A DNA stretch of 41,689 nucleotides from Verrucomicrobiota bacterium (GCA_026398275.1 JAPLTF010000071.1:1-41689), one strand, 5' to 3'. Positions 25,245 to 33,188 are shown, numbered from the stretch's first letter. Made by a program: numbers and translations. Notes: generated by a model from the letters alone, not told the origin.

Positions 25245-25661
25245 TCAGGGCTCGCGCTCGAAGAAAATCTCGTAGGTCTGCTTCTGGGTCGCCTGGAAGT
25301 ATTTTCCCGCCAAGCGCTTTTTGTCTGACGCCAACGTGAGAGCGTAGGTGCTGCCGGTATAGTTGACGTCATCGAACTTCACAAAGAGCGTTGCCGTCCC
25401 GTCCTTGAGTGCGGCATTGGCCTCCGACACGCGGATGGGGTTCGGGTTGAAATACTGCGCTTCGGCCTTTCCGTCCGCCCCGATCGATTTAATCACCAGT
25501 TTGTAGCCTCCATCAGGTCTGATCCATGTTCCAACGAGATCATTGAGCCCGCTGGAGTCCGCCAGAGCCGCAGAGCAGATCGCCAGAAAAAGAATCGGAA
25601 AAACGAAACGCACGAAGAAAAAATGGGAGGTAGCAGACAGGGGACGGAGGAGGTTGTTCAT
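25245..25661 (-). CDS. Small secreted protein of unknown function
   Basis: The 138-residue product starts MNNLLRPLSA and has a hydrophobic signal segment (FVFPILFLAICSAALA) ending near residue 36. The mature part begins LVGTWIRPDGGYKLVIKSIG and is rich in beta-strand residues, with YFNPNPIRVSEA, KFDDVNYTGSTYALTL and QKQTYEIFFER. This resembles small lipocalin-like domains, which is only a fold guess. The ATG at 25661 fits a signal peptide better than an upstream start at 25706. No operon partner is evident. Confidence 0.6.
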   Translation of the reverse strand: MNNLLRPLSATSHFFFVRFVFPILFLAICSAALADSSGLNDLVGTWIRPDGGYKLVIKSIGADGKAEAQYFNPNPIRVSEANAALKDGTATLFVKFDDVNYTGSTYALTLASDKKRLAGKYFQATQKQTYEIFFEREP

Positions 25662-25744
25662 GCGGGAAATGATGCCGCAATCCCCCGCCCGCGCGCAACA
25701 CATCAATCACTCCTCCCCCGTCCCGCCCCTCCCGAGCTTCGTCT

Positions 25745-26176
25745 TCACGCTCGCCGCCACCGGCACCACGGGGAGAAAAAGCGGAAACTGGAAAGCTGAA
25801 GGAATTCAAAATTCAGCATTCCCAATTTAAAATTGATCCAGTGGCGGGCGGTGTGAAATTCCTTGGTCGGCTTGAAACCCGCCTTCGCACTGAGGGCGCC
25901 CCCGGCATTGTGTCGGGCGAACAGGGCTTGGAGTTCGCCGATGATCTCCTCGGCAGCGGATTCCGGGATCAGGTCGCCCTTGATTTTCAACTCGAACGAC
26001 TGCTTGAAGAACGCGGCTCCTTTTTCGCCGGTCACGCGCAGGATGGCGGCATCATCGGTCGTGCCCCGGTAGGAATTCGAGAACCCGACGCGCACGAGCT
26101 CGATCGATAGCCATCGCCGCAGAGAAAAATGGTGCGGTCCCAGCAGACACCCCTCCCCAAAGAAAAGTGTCTGCAT
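25745..26176 (-). pseudogene. Unidentified protein remnant downstream of the three-way-junction palindrome
   Basis: The frame has protein-like sequence from about 26110 down to 25845: IELVRVGFSNSYRGTTDD, VTGEKGAAFFKQSFELKIKG, LIPESAAEEIIGELQALFAR and KPTKEFHTARHW. Both ends look wrong. The first ~20 codons lie within a palindrome, and the last ~30 run into an AT-rich stretch near 25800-25835. I do not recognise the family. It is probably a gene fragment bounded by insertions or deletions. Confidence 0.4.
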
Positions 26177-26220
26177 ATCGCTTCACCCCCATGAAGCGAG
26201 GGACCGCACCAAAGTTTTCT
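26123..26220. repeat. 98-bp composite palindrome folding as a three-way junction
   Basis: The outer arms are TGGTGCGGTCCC (26130-26141) and GGGACCGCACCA (26200-26211), perfect over 12 bp. They extend outward by AGAAAA (26123-26128) with TTTTCT (26215-26220) across a small bulge. Inside are two perfect hairpins: GCAGACAC/GTGTCTGC (26143-26150 and 26167-26174, 16-base loop) and CGCTTCA/TGAAGCG (26179-26185 and 26192-26198, 6-base loop). The single strands at the junction are only one to four bases. The geometry points to a structured RNA or a hairpin-ended mobile element. The class is unknown to me. Confidence 0.8.
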
Positions 26221-26267
26221 GAAAAATCGGCCAATCGGATCCGCCGACATTCTCCCCGTCGAGGTCA

Positions 26268-26492
26268 TCATCGACACACAAAGCCACTGCGGTCGAAGAC
26301 GATGACGCTCAAGTCGTCCGGCGCGAGTTGCGCGTCGAGTTCGAGAACGGCCGCACCCGATGGGTTGCGGAGCGCGAGTTTTCCCTCCGGCGCTGGCTGG
26401 AGGGTCAGGCTTTGCTGCTGGATGCCGATAAATTTCTCAAGCTGACGAAAGATCATTGCGCGGGCGGCGGGGTAAGTGAAGACTTTGAACAT
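26268..26492 (-). CDS. Hypothetical protein fragment
   Basis: A 74-residue frame starting MFKVFTYPAARAMIFRQLEK with plausible protein composition (QPAPEGKLALRNPSG, LSVIVFDRSGF). It ends abruptly about 50 bases before the three-way-junction palindrome. It may be the 5' part of the gene whose remnant lies on the other side, or a separate small gene. No family is recognised. About 230 bases upstream to gmhA show nothing convincing. Confidence 0.35.
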   Translation of the reverse strand: MFKVFTYPAARAMIFRQLEKFIGIQQQSLTLQPAPEGKLALRNPSGAAVLELDAQLAPDDLSVIVFDRSGFVCR

Positions 26493-26719
26493 GAGTTTCG
26501 TTGTCGTCGCATGCTTTATCGTTCATCAATCCCCTTGGCGGATTCTTTTATAACCAATGGATCGGAGAAATTCGCGGGGAGGCGGACATCGGCGCGAGAA
26601 CCCGTCATTTACCATAATGCTTAACCTCAGCGACGAGCATGCTCATTCGCTGTGGCGCCCGGTTCGGCGTTGCGTCTGTTGTCATTTGGTTGAAGCCTGC
26701 CAATCTCGTTTTGGTGCTC

Positions 26720-27352
26720 TCAGCAGGAAAAGCACTCGTCTTCGATCAGGAGGCAGAGGGTGTGGTAGATGGGCAGGTGGAGCTCCTGAACTTCGAGAGT
26801 CCGCTTGGCCGGGACGCGGATGCAGAGGTCGCACAGCGGCGCAAGTTTTCCTCCACCCTCACCGGTGAGGCCGAGCACCTTGAGTCCCCTCGCCCGCGCG
26901 ACCTCGGCAGCGGCGCAGACATTCCCTGCGTTGCCAGAGGTGGAGAGGCCAACGAAGATGCTGCCGGGACGGCCGAGGGCCATGACGAGCTGGGCGAATT
27001 CGAGCGTCGGGTCGATGTCGTTGGCGACGGCGGTGCGCAGGGCGGGAAAGCCGGTGAGCGGGATGCAGGGCACCGCTTGCTGGAGCTTGTCGGCCAGGTC
27101 CGGGCGGAGACCGGCGCGTTGTTCCTGCGTCAGAGGGCGGAGCGACTCGAAGCCTTTCATCAGCTCACCCGCCCAGTGATCCGCGTCGGCCGCGCTGCCA
27201 CCGTTCCCGGCGATGAGCGCGTTGCCTCCGCTGCGGAAGCATTCGAAAAACATATCGGCAGCCTTGTGGATGCCGGCGGCGAGCGGCGCGAGCTCCGGGC
27301 GACGGTTCAGCAGTTCGGCAAGGTGGTCGCGGCGGGATGATGTGGCGTTCAT
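26720..27352 (-). CDS. gmhA: SIS-domain phosphoheptose isomerase (GmhA-like)
   Basis: Probably converts sedoheptulose 7-phosphate to D-glycero-D-manno-heptose 7-phosphate, the first step of heptose synthesis for LPS core. The 210-residue SIS protein has GNALIAGNGGSAADADHWAGEL (residues ~43-64), LSTSGNAGNVCAAAEVARARG and VQELHLPIYHTLCLLIE with the conserved Gln/Glu/His of GmhA. It is the last gene of a three-gene operon, overlapping the deoxyhypusine-synthase-like gene by ATGA. A DiaA-like role is less likely given the neighbours. Confidence 0.85.
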   Translation of the reverse strand: MNATSSRRDHLAELLNRRPELAPLAAGIHKAADMFFECFRSGGNALIAGNGGSAADADHWAGELMKGFESLRPLTQEQRAGLRPDLADKLQQAVPCIPLTGFPALRTAVANDIDPTLEFAQLVMALGRPGSIFVGLSTSGNAGNVCAAAEVARARGLKVLGLTGEGGGKLAPLCDLCIRVPAKRTLEVQELHLPIYHTLCLLIEDECFSC

Positions 27353-28455
27353 GATTTTAGGGCCTGCAGCAGGGTGAGGAGGAAATCCCGATTATGGGCG
27401 CTGACATAGCGCATGGTTCCGCCCATACGGCTGAAGGTCTTGCAGTATCGGAGGTAATACGCGGGGGTGTCGGCGGGCGGTTCGCCATCCTGCTGCCAGT
27501 TCCAGGAACTCTCCGCCAGATCGACGATGACCATGTGGTGGTTCGTGATCTTCCGGCCTTCCTGCAATTCGAGGTTCTGGGACATGGAGAGGGATTTTTC
27601 AAAGATCATGGGCGACATGACCGCCGAACCGACAGAAAGGTAAACCCCTCCCTCCAAGCGATGGACCTGATCCGCAAAGGTGAGGAAATCGCGCAGTGCG
27701 GCGCGCCCGATCGCCGCCCCATGATTGACCGGATGGTTGTAAATGATGTCGTGTCCGATCATCGGGTGGGCCGTGAAGGGAATATTCAACCGATACGCGG
27801 CGGCCTGCGCGCTGTAGCTTTTGTATGGGTGGGGGATGGAAAGGAACCCCGGTGCCAGATCGCGCATTTGCACGATGGAGAGCAGGTCGAGCGCGGATGC
27901 TGCGAGGTCGGGGTTTGTTTCGGCCTGTTCCCTTGCGGTCTTGACCAGGTGCTCGCGAGTGGGGATGTCGAGGCCTTCGCTCTCGATCATCTTGCCGACC
28001 GACTCGCCGTAGCCGAGCCCCTCGTAGGCACCGACAACCAGGGCGAGATTCAGGTAGAAGCCGGTCTCCTCCCAGATGCCAAATTGCCCTTGATCGACAT
28101 TCGCCCGCACGTCCTCGCTGCTGAGCCCTTGAAAGGCAAACTCCCAGTCGTGAATGATGCCGGCCCCGTTCGTGGCCAGAAGCGTGACCCATCCCTGCTC
28201 GATCAGCTCGATAAGCACGGGAGCCAGGCCGTTCTTTATTGTGTGCGCGCCGAAGGCCAGCATGACAGGGTGCCCAGCCAGGCGCGCGGCGCGGATCTTT
28301 GCCACGCATTCCGCCAAGGCTTCCGATGCGGCGAAGGAAAGCGCCCGGGGCTCTGTCTCAGGCGGGACCGCGTCCCGCACAATCTCCACTTTGCTGGGGC
28401 GGCATTCCAATCTGCGGATCCGCAGCTGGGAGCGGTCAAGTTTTGGATGGCTCAT
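27349..28455 (-). CDS. Deoxyhypusine-synthase-like NAD-fold protein in the heptose operon, function unknown
   Basis: A 368-residue cytoplasmic protein. The segment VMLAFGAHTIKNGLAPVLIELIEQG, followed by ATNGAGIIHDWEFAFQG, resembles the nucleotide-binding part of deoxyhypusine synthases. Later blocks are IPFTAHPMIGHDIIYNHP and VYLSVGSAVMSPMIFEKSLSM, then NHHMVIVDLAES. Hypusine on eIF5A is eukaryotic/archaeal, so in this bacterial heptose-type operon a different reaction is expected. It lies 2 bases after the kinase-phosphatase gene and overlaps gmhA, so all three are co-translated. The ATG at 28455 is chosen over one 45 bases upstream that overlaps the preceding gene. Confidence 0.65.
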   Translation of the reverse strand: MSHPKLDRSQLRIRRLECRPSKVEIVRDAVPPETEPRALSFAASEALAECVAKIRAARLAGHPVMLAFGAHTIKNGLAPVLIELIEQGWVTLLATNGAGIIHDWEFAFQGLSSEDVRANVDQGQFGIWEETGFYLNLALVVGAYEGLGYGESVGKMIESEGLDIPTREHLVKTAREQAETNPDLAASALDLLSIVQMRDLAPGFLSIPHPYKSYSAQAAAYRLNIPFTAHPMIGHDIIYNHPVNHGAAIGRAALRDFLTFADQVHRLEGGVYLSVGSAVMSPMIFEKSLSMSQNLELQEGRKITNHHMVIVDLAESSWNWQQDGEPPADTPAYYLRYCKTFSRMGGTMRYVSAHNRDFLLTLLQALKS

Positions 28456-28457
28456 AT

Positions 28458-30398
28458 TCAGCGGGTGGGCAGGAGGAGAAAACTCCAGAGGGTTTCCCAT
28501 TGAGAAAAGTCGGGGACGATGGCCTGGGCGCCCGCGCGGATCAGCCGCGCCCGCTTGTCGAGATTCGGGCCAAAGCGCCGCATCTCATCGCTCGCTACCC
28601 CGACGGCATAGGACCCCCGCCGCATGGTCTCGCGCATCTCCACCGGGCCGTCGCCAAACGCGATGAGCTGTTCGTAGGCACCGCCGACCTCGTTCATGAT
28701 GCGTTCGATCACGATCCGCTTGGCGTCCTTGGTGACCTCGCCGATCGAGCCATAAATCCCGCCGTCGAAGACATCCGCATAGCCCAGGCGCTCCGCCTCC
28801 TGTTTGACGTCCTCTTCGTCGGTCCCGCTTGCAAGGTAAAGCCGCACTCCCGCTTTTTGCAGCGCCCGCAGAAATGGCACCGCTCCCTTGAGGGTGAAAT
28901 CGCTGATGGCCAACTCCCCGCGGTCCAGCTTCGCCAGGCGGAGGTTGACAAGGATTTTCAGCTCCTCGTTGTAGATGGCCTTGTATTCCGCCGGTGAAAG
29001 GATCTTGTCCTCCGGCACGAGGCCGAACTCCCGGACAAGATCCACCAGCCCGTGCATCTGCGTGATCGTCTGAATGCCGGTCGTGCGCTCGATGAATTCG
29101 CCCACGCGGTTTTTCACGCGGTGAAAAAGCGTCTCATCCGCCGTACCGTAGCGGGATTCGAGCACCGCCTTCATCATCATCGGCTCCATGATTTTTTCCC
29201 ATCCCTCGCGCAGGGTCGAAATCGTGCCGTCGTGGTCGAAGATCGCATGGCGGATGTTCAGCGACTTCGGGGGGTCTGCGATGACTTCGATTTCGGTCGA
29301 GGCGACCATCCTGGCGCGGTGGGGCGCTTCGGCCAGCTCCGGATGGTAGGCGTAGTCGGCATTCGAGCCGAGCTTGAGGATCTCCTCGGGCGTGGCCGTG
29401 CCGGTTTGGAAAAGCTTCTGGGCTGTCACCGCCGCCGCGACATTCGCGACAAAGGCGGCCGCCGTGACGTTCGAGCCGGTCGAGGTGATCGCTGCGAGCG
29501 TCGAGACAAATGTGTCTCCGGCACCCACCGGGTCGGTGCGGCCAAGCAACTGGACGCCGAAAATCTGCCGGGGCACATCGCCGGAAAAGACGAGGCACCC
29601 CCGGTCTCCGCGTGTGACGATCAGCGGAGATTTCCATTGCGCGTAGAGCTGCTCGACATGCCGGACAAGATCCTCCAGGGACACGACATCATCCGCCTCC
29701 ATCTTCACCCCGCAGGCCCGCATGACTTCCAAGTCATTGAGCTTGTGGACCGCCTTTTCATAGGACGCATGGTATCCGCGCGAATCAATGATGAAACAGA
29801 CGTCGGGATGGCCGCTCATGACATTTGCCAGCCGCTTGCGGAATCCCTCAGAGTCATGGATGCTTCCGATGACCTGGTGGTTGACCAAGACCACCGAGAC
29901 CTTGCCCAAGACCTCTTCCAGCCCCGCAAAAAAGCTCTCTTCGGTCGCGGCCGACATCCGATTGAAGTTCCCGTGGTCGAGCCGGCTCAGTTCCTCGCCG
30001 TCCACATAGGGTTTGATGTAGGTATGTGTCGCCCAGCCCTCGCCTTGGATGACAAGGCCGCCGGTATTGATGTGCGGGCTTTCCAGCAGCCGATGCAGCT
30101 CCCTGCCGAAGGGATCATCTCCCAGCACGCCGACCGGGTAGATTTGTTGGACCCCGAGCGTGAGCAGATTCATCACCACATTTCCCGCGCCTCCCGGCGA
30201 ATAGCGCTGCGCCCGCACCGGCTCGGTTCTCTGGCCGGTCTCAACGGAGATCTCAGACGCCGACCGGTCGATCGTCCAGTAAACGTCCAGACAGAAATCC
30301 CCCAGAACCGCCACCGAGGCGCGGGACAGGTTGTCGAGGGTCGCGGCAATTTCCTGCCGGCTGAGAATATCGAAGGGCTGAAGGGCGAGAGATTTCAT
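28458..30398 (-). CDS. PfkB-family heptose-type kinase fused to a HAD phosphatase
   Basis: A 646-residue fusion. Residues 1-~345 resemble the kinase half of HldE (RfaE domain I), which phosphorylates heptose 7-phosphate. They show VAVLGDFCLDVYW, RYSPGGAGNVVMNLLTLG, VGVLGDDPFGREL and the PfkB catalytic DPVGAGDTFVSTLAA (~residues 288-300). Residues ~383-646 are a HAD hydrolase: IFDHDGTIST (motif I), LASGTDEEDV (motif II) and IAFGDGPVEM (motif IV). In the usual pathway the kinase is fused to a nucleotidyltransferase and the phosphatase (GmhB) is separate. Here kinase and phosphatase are joined, and no nucleotidyltransferase is seen. First gene of the operon with the deoxyhypusine-synthase-like gene and gmhA. 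Confidence 0.9.
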   Translation of the reverse strand: MKSLALQPFDILSRQEIAATLDNLSRASVAVLGDFCLDVYWTIDRSASEISVETGQRTEPVRAQRYSPGGAGNVVMNLLTLGVQQIYPVGVLGDDPFGRELHRLLESPHINTGGLVIQGEGWATHTYIKPYVDGEELSRLDHGNFNRMSAATEESFFAGLEEVLGKVSVVLVNHQVIGSIHDSEGFRKRLANVMSGHPDVCFIIDSRGYHASYEKAVHKLNDLEVMRACGVKMEADDVVSLEDLVRHVEQLYAQWKSPLIVTRGDRGCLVFSGDVPRQIFGVQLLGRTDPVGAGDTFVSTLAAITSTGSNVTAAAFVANVAAAVTAQKLFQTGTATPEEILKLGSNADYAYHPELAEAPHRARMVASTEIEVIADPPKSLNIRHAIFDHDGTISTLREGWEKIMEPMMMKAVLESRYGTADETLFHRVKNRVGEFIERTTGIQTITQMHGLVDLVREFGLVPEDKILSPAEYKAIYNEELKILVNLRLAKLDRGELAISDFTLKGAVPFLRALQKAGVRLYLASGTDEEDVKQEAERLGYADVFDGGIYGSIGEVTKDAKRIVIERIMNEVGGAYEQLIAFGDGPVEMRETMRRGSYAVGVASDEMRRFGPNLDKRARLIRAGAQAIVPDFSQWETLWSFLLLPTR

Positions 30399-30423
30399 GG
30401 ATGGTGTTCGGATGTGTTCCGCA

Positions 30424-30453
30424 CAGATATCCCGAAAACCGGCCGGCTGTCAA
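30424..30453 (-). promoter_or_regulatory. Candidate promoter of the heptose-type operon
   Basis: On the minus strand a perfect TTGACA (complement of 30448-30453) is followed after 18 bases by TATCTG (complement of 30424-30429), or after 17 by ATATCT. The start codon of the kinase gene is about 26 bases beyond the -10. The -10 is weak, as expected for a regulated promoter. Confidence 0.5.
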
Positions 30454-30461
30454 AGAAAAAA

Positions 30462-30475
30462 TGTAATGCATTACA
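30462..30475. promoter_or_regulatory. Perfect 14-bp palindrome, putative operator
   Basis: TGTAATGCATTACA is a perfect dyad. It lies 8 bases upstream of the -35 box of the heptose-type operon and about 60 bases before the divergent nucleotidyltransferase-like gene, so it could control both. The dyad size fits LacI- or GntR-type regulators; a LacI gene lies at 31697-32674. The link is inference. Confidence 0.55.
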
Positions 30476-30536
30476 ATTTATCTCAATTCCGGCAAACCCG
30501 CTTGCCAAGGACCCCCTTGGCGGCGAAAGTGGCCGG

Positions 30537-31451
30537 GTGATTCCCTACGCCGAGCTCGAAGAGTTTTTTTCCGATCTGGTCGCGACAGCGCAGGCGCGGG
30601 GAATCATGTGTGCGATCACCAGCGGGATGGCGTGCGTCCATTTTGGTGTGGCCGCGACGACGAAGGACTGCGACGTCCTCTGCGAGGCGGCGCAGTCGGA
30701 TGCTTTTCGGGAGCTTGTTGCCGCGACGCCATTGCGGGGAGTGTTTCCGAACTACCGGGGCAATATCTCCCCTCCGCTCGACAGCCGTTGGATGAGCGGC
30801 GGCTGGACCTCCCACTTCACCTGGAAGACGAAGCCGGAGGAGGCCTGCCTGGACATCTTCGGCATCGCGCCGCGGGGGAGTTCGCCTTGGCACCGCCAGC
30901 TTAGCGGCATTTACGCCCGGCCCAACGTGGTTGCGGAAATGAAGCGGACGAATCGCGAAAAGGACTGGCCATTTGCCACCGCTCTCGGCGGACAAATGCT
31001 CGATGAAGGCGATGAGGAAGGCTGGCTTCATCTTTACGATGTGGATGTCTTGCGCCTGTGCGCCAAGCAAGGGCCGCCACCCGGAGCCCTTTCCGGGTTG
31101 CGACCATTGCTGAGGCTCGCTCCATTTTCGGACACCCTGCGGGTCAAGCGATTGCTGCTTGCCGAGCGTGTTTTCTGGAGTGAGCTCGATGAATTGCGGG
31201 TGAAAATCTACCAGAAGCCCCTGCGTCCATATACGGCAGCGGTTCGCCGCGCTTCGGTGGAAGGCCGAACTCTTTCCCAGTCTCATGATCTGAGGATCGA
31301 GTGCGCATTAAACCACTTGCCGCTTCAGCCCCTCAGGGAATACGGACTGGACCGGATGGTGGCGGAGGCCAGGGCCAATGTCAGCGTGACCGTCGGGCCG
31401 GATGTTTTGGACTGGCTCCCGGCGGCTGAAAATCACTTCTGCGGGCTATGA
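30537..31451 (+). CDS. Nucleotidyltransferase-fold protein, function unknown
   Basis: A 304-residue soluble protein from a GTG start at 30537. Earlier in-frame sequence is antisense to the kinase gene, so it is not counted. The N-terminal part, ITSGMACVHFGVAATTKDCDVL, resembles the minimal nucleotidyltransferase signature with acidic DxD-type residues. Later, VVAEMKRTNREKDWPFATALG resembles the helical K-x-R-x-KD segment of such enzymes. The C-terminal half is not recognised. The stop overlaps the start of the next small gene by ATGA, suggesting a functional pair. Confidence 0.65.
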   Translation: MIPYAELEEFFSDLVATAQARGIMCAITSGMACVHFGVAATTKDCDVLCEAAQSDAFRELVAATPLRGVFPNYRGNISPPLDSRWMSGGWTSHFTWKTKPEEACLDIFGIAPRGSSPWHRQLSGIYARPNVVAEMKRTNREKDWPFATALGGQMLDEGDEEGWLHLYDVDVLRLCAKQGPPPGALSGLRPLLRLAPFSDTLRVKRLLLAERVFWSELDELRVKIYQKPLRPYTAAVRRASVEGRTLSQSHDLRIECALNHLPLQPLREYGLDRMVAEARANVSVTVGPDVLDWLPAAENHFCGL

Positions 31452-31669
31452 GCACCGGCCATTCCACTCCCCTGTCTGTCGCGACCGCCCGCCATCGGCG
31501 GCTGCTCAAGATTCTGCGCGACTTCCATGTCCGCGCATTCGGGGAGGAGCTCGCGCGCATCAACTTTCTTCCGGAGAAGCAGCGGAAGCAGGCGGTGGCG
31601 GAGATGATTGACCATGCGAGGCGCAAGGGGGTGAAACTGACCCGTCCGGCGCTCGGGGTGACACCGTAG
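31448..31669 (+). CDS. Small basic protein paired with the nucleotidyltransferase-like gene
   Basis: A 73-residue protein, Arg/Lys-rich and helical (ARHRRLLKILRDFHVRAFGE, KQRKQAVAEMIDHARRKGVK). No family recognised. Its ATG overlaps the previous stop by 4 bases (ATGA), so it is translated with that gene. A role as partner or regulator of the nucleotidyltransferase-like protein, possibly toxin-antitoxin-like, is an inference from layout only. It converges with lacI-family gene 31697-32674. Confidence 0.6.
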   Translation: MSTGHSTPLSVATARHRRLLKILRDFHVRAFGEELARINFLPEKQRKQAVAEMIDHARRKGVKLTRPALGVTP

Positions 31670-31696
31670 CCTGGGCAGGGGCTTCGCGGGATCAGA

Positions 31697-32674
31697 TCAC
31701 CGCTCCGGCAGCGAGTCCCTGGCGACAAATGCAGCCTCAAAGAGCCGGGACTTCTTTCGTTTTCCCAAGGCCAGGTCCACCGCGCACTCCACCATTTCAT
31801 CAAGCGGCTGCCGGTAGCTGCTCAGCGGGGGAGAGGAGAACTGCGCGCGGGGGATGTCATCCATTCCGATCACTTTCATTTTCCCGGGGACGCGCAGAGA
31901 GATCTTTTGGCAGAGGTCCAGCGCCAGCAGCGCGGCGCGATCATCCACGCCGATGATCGCATCCGCCGGATGGGCGGCGAGGTGGCGCTCCAGCTCCGCG
32001 GTGTCCGGCGGCCAGCCGGGAAGGCAGGCGGTCCGGGTTCCAAAATATTTCGGGGCCAGCGCGGCAAAGGATTTCAGCCGTTCTTCGTGATCGGGTTCAC
32101 CGGCGCGGGAACCGAAAAGCAGGACGTTCCGGCAACCCGCCGCCCGGAGGCGTTGCAGGGCGTCCTCGATCCAGCTTCGTTGGTTTAGCCGAACAGATTT
32201 CCAGGCCGGGCATTCCGGCAGGCTCCCCATGAGGCAGACGACGGGCTTGTGCGAGTTGGCGAGGGAGGCGATCAGCGCGTCGTGATGGCGGGGATAGAGC
32301 AGGATCCACGCATCGCAGCGCGAGCGCTGGAGGGTCCGGTGAGCGTGGGCCAGGGTTTCCGGTTCGCTGCGGTTGACCGGGCAAACGAGGAGGTCCAGGT
32401 CGTTTGTGACGAGATGCCGTGTGAGCGAAGCCAGGATGCGTTGGGCGAACTCCGCTTCCGCCCCCTCGACTTCGAGCGGCCAGATCACTCCGAGCACATC
32501 GTGCCGCCCTCGCTTGAGGGCCCGGCCGCTGGGGCTCGGATAATAACCCAGCTTCTGTGCTAGGGCGAGGACCTGATCGCGCGTGTCGGCCCGAAGTTTG
32601 TCGGGCTCGTGAAATGCGCGGGAGATCGTTGCGGTCGAGACCCCGGCCTGCTTGGCAAATTCGCTGATGTTCAT
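31697..32674 (-). CDS. LacI family transcriptional regulator
   Basis: A 325-residue regulator. The N-terminal helix-turn-helix and hinge (ISEFAKQAGVSTATISRAF, DQVLALAQKLGYYPSPSGRAL) bind an operator. The C-terminal periplasmic-binding-protein-like domain holds VLGVIWPLEVEG, DAWILLYPRHHDALI, DAIIGVDDRAALLALDL and KVIGMDDIPRAQFSSPPLSS. The effector is unknown, probably a sugar or sugar phosphate given the catabolic genes to the right. The nearby palindrome at 30462-30475 is a candidate target. Confidence 0.92.
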   Translation of the reverse strand: MNISEFAKQAGVSTATISRAFHEPDKLRADTRDQVLALAQKLGYYPSPSGRALKRGRHDVLGVIWPLEVEGAEAEFAQRILASLTRHLVTNDLDLLVCPVNRSEPETLAHAHRTLQRSRCDAWILLYPRHHDALIASLANSHKPVVCLMGSLPECPAWKSVRLNQRSWIEDALQRLRAAGCRNVLLFGSRAGEPDHEERLKSFAALAPKYFGTRTACLPGWPPDTAELERHLAAHPADAIIGVDDRAALLALDLCQKISLRVPGKMKVIGMDDIPRAQFSSPPLSSYRQPLDEMVECAVDLALGKRKKSRLFEAAFVARDSLPER

Positions 32675-32748
32675 TTTTTGTAGGCTTTCTGGTGACGCCT
32701 TCGCGCAGAGATCCTCCCCCTCCGCAGATTGCTGCGGTGTCGCATGCG

Positions 32749-32894
32749 TTAATTTTCCACGAAGTATTCTGGAGTGATGTCGCGCGCCCCATGCAGGACA
32801 CGAATCAACTCAATCCCATCCTCAATCGGGCGGTAGAAGAGCAGATATCGTCGTAATCGCGTCGCGACTCGCGAGTGCGCAGAATAGGCTGCAT
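32749..32894 (-). pseudogene. parE: Internally deleted and frameshifted ParE-family toxin
   Basis: The start MQPILRTRES is the usual ParE N-terminus, beginning 8 bases after the parD stop. It is joined after about 10-15 codons, in another frame, to the usual ParE C-terminus RYLLFYRPIEDGIELIRVLH, then GARDI to a TAA at 32749. About 45-50 central codons are missing. A full ParE is about 95-100 residues. The toxin should be inactive. Confidence 0.8.
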
Positions 32895-32902
32895 GGCAAA
32901 TG

Positions 32903-33181
32903 TCAGATGGAACCTTGCTGTGCTGCAAGACGCTTGCGGCCCTCAGCCATCACGTCCTCGGCAGTGAACTCGACAAAATCACCCTGGTCGGCCTGCTCAA
33001 TGCCAATCCTCACTTGCTCCCGCAACTCTTCAATGTGGCCCCGGCGAATCGCCTCACGGACTTTCAGCCCGGACAGAGCTTCTGCGACCACTTCGCTTTC
33101 TGAGAAAAAACGACCGGAATTCACTGCTTCCTGGATAAAGTCTTGATCTTCGTCCTTGAGTGCGATGGCAACGGTTGTCAT
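32903..33181 (-). CDS. parD: ParD-family antitoxin
   Basis: A 92-residue antitoxin. The N-terminal ribbon-helix-helix (TTVAIALKDEDQDFIQEAV, FFSESEVVAEAL) binds DNA and represses the operon. The C-terminal helix (REAIRRGHIEELREQVRIGI) and acidic tail (FVEFTAEDVMAEGRKRLA) wrap the toxin. The ATG at 33179-33181 is chosen because upstream frame lacks similarity and overlaps the promoter. It survives although its toxin gene is broken. Confidence 0.87.
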   Translation of the reverse strand: MTTVAIALKDEDQDFIQEAVNSGRFFSESEVVAEALSGLKVREAIRRGHIEELREQVRIGIEQADQGDFVEFTAEDVMAEGRKRLAAQQGSI

Positions 33182-33188
33182 AGCGGGT

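Noticed and set aside
29052-30536. A long N-terminal extension of the nucleotidyltransferase-like protein
   Set aside because: This part is antisense to the kinase-HAD fusion and shows no protein-like motifs. The GTG at 30537 is a better start.
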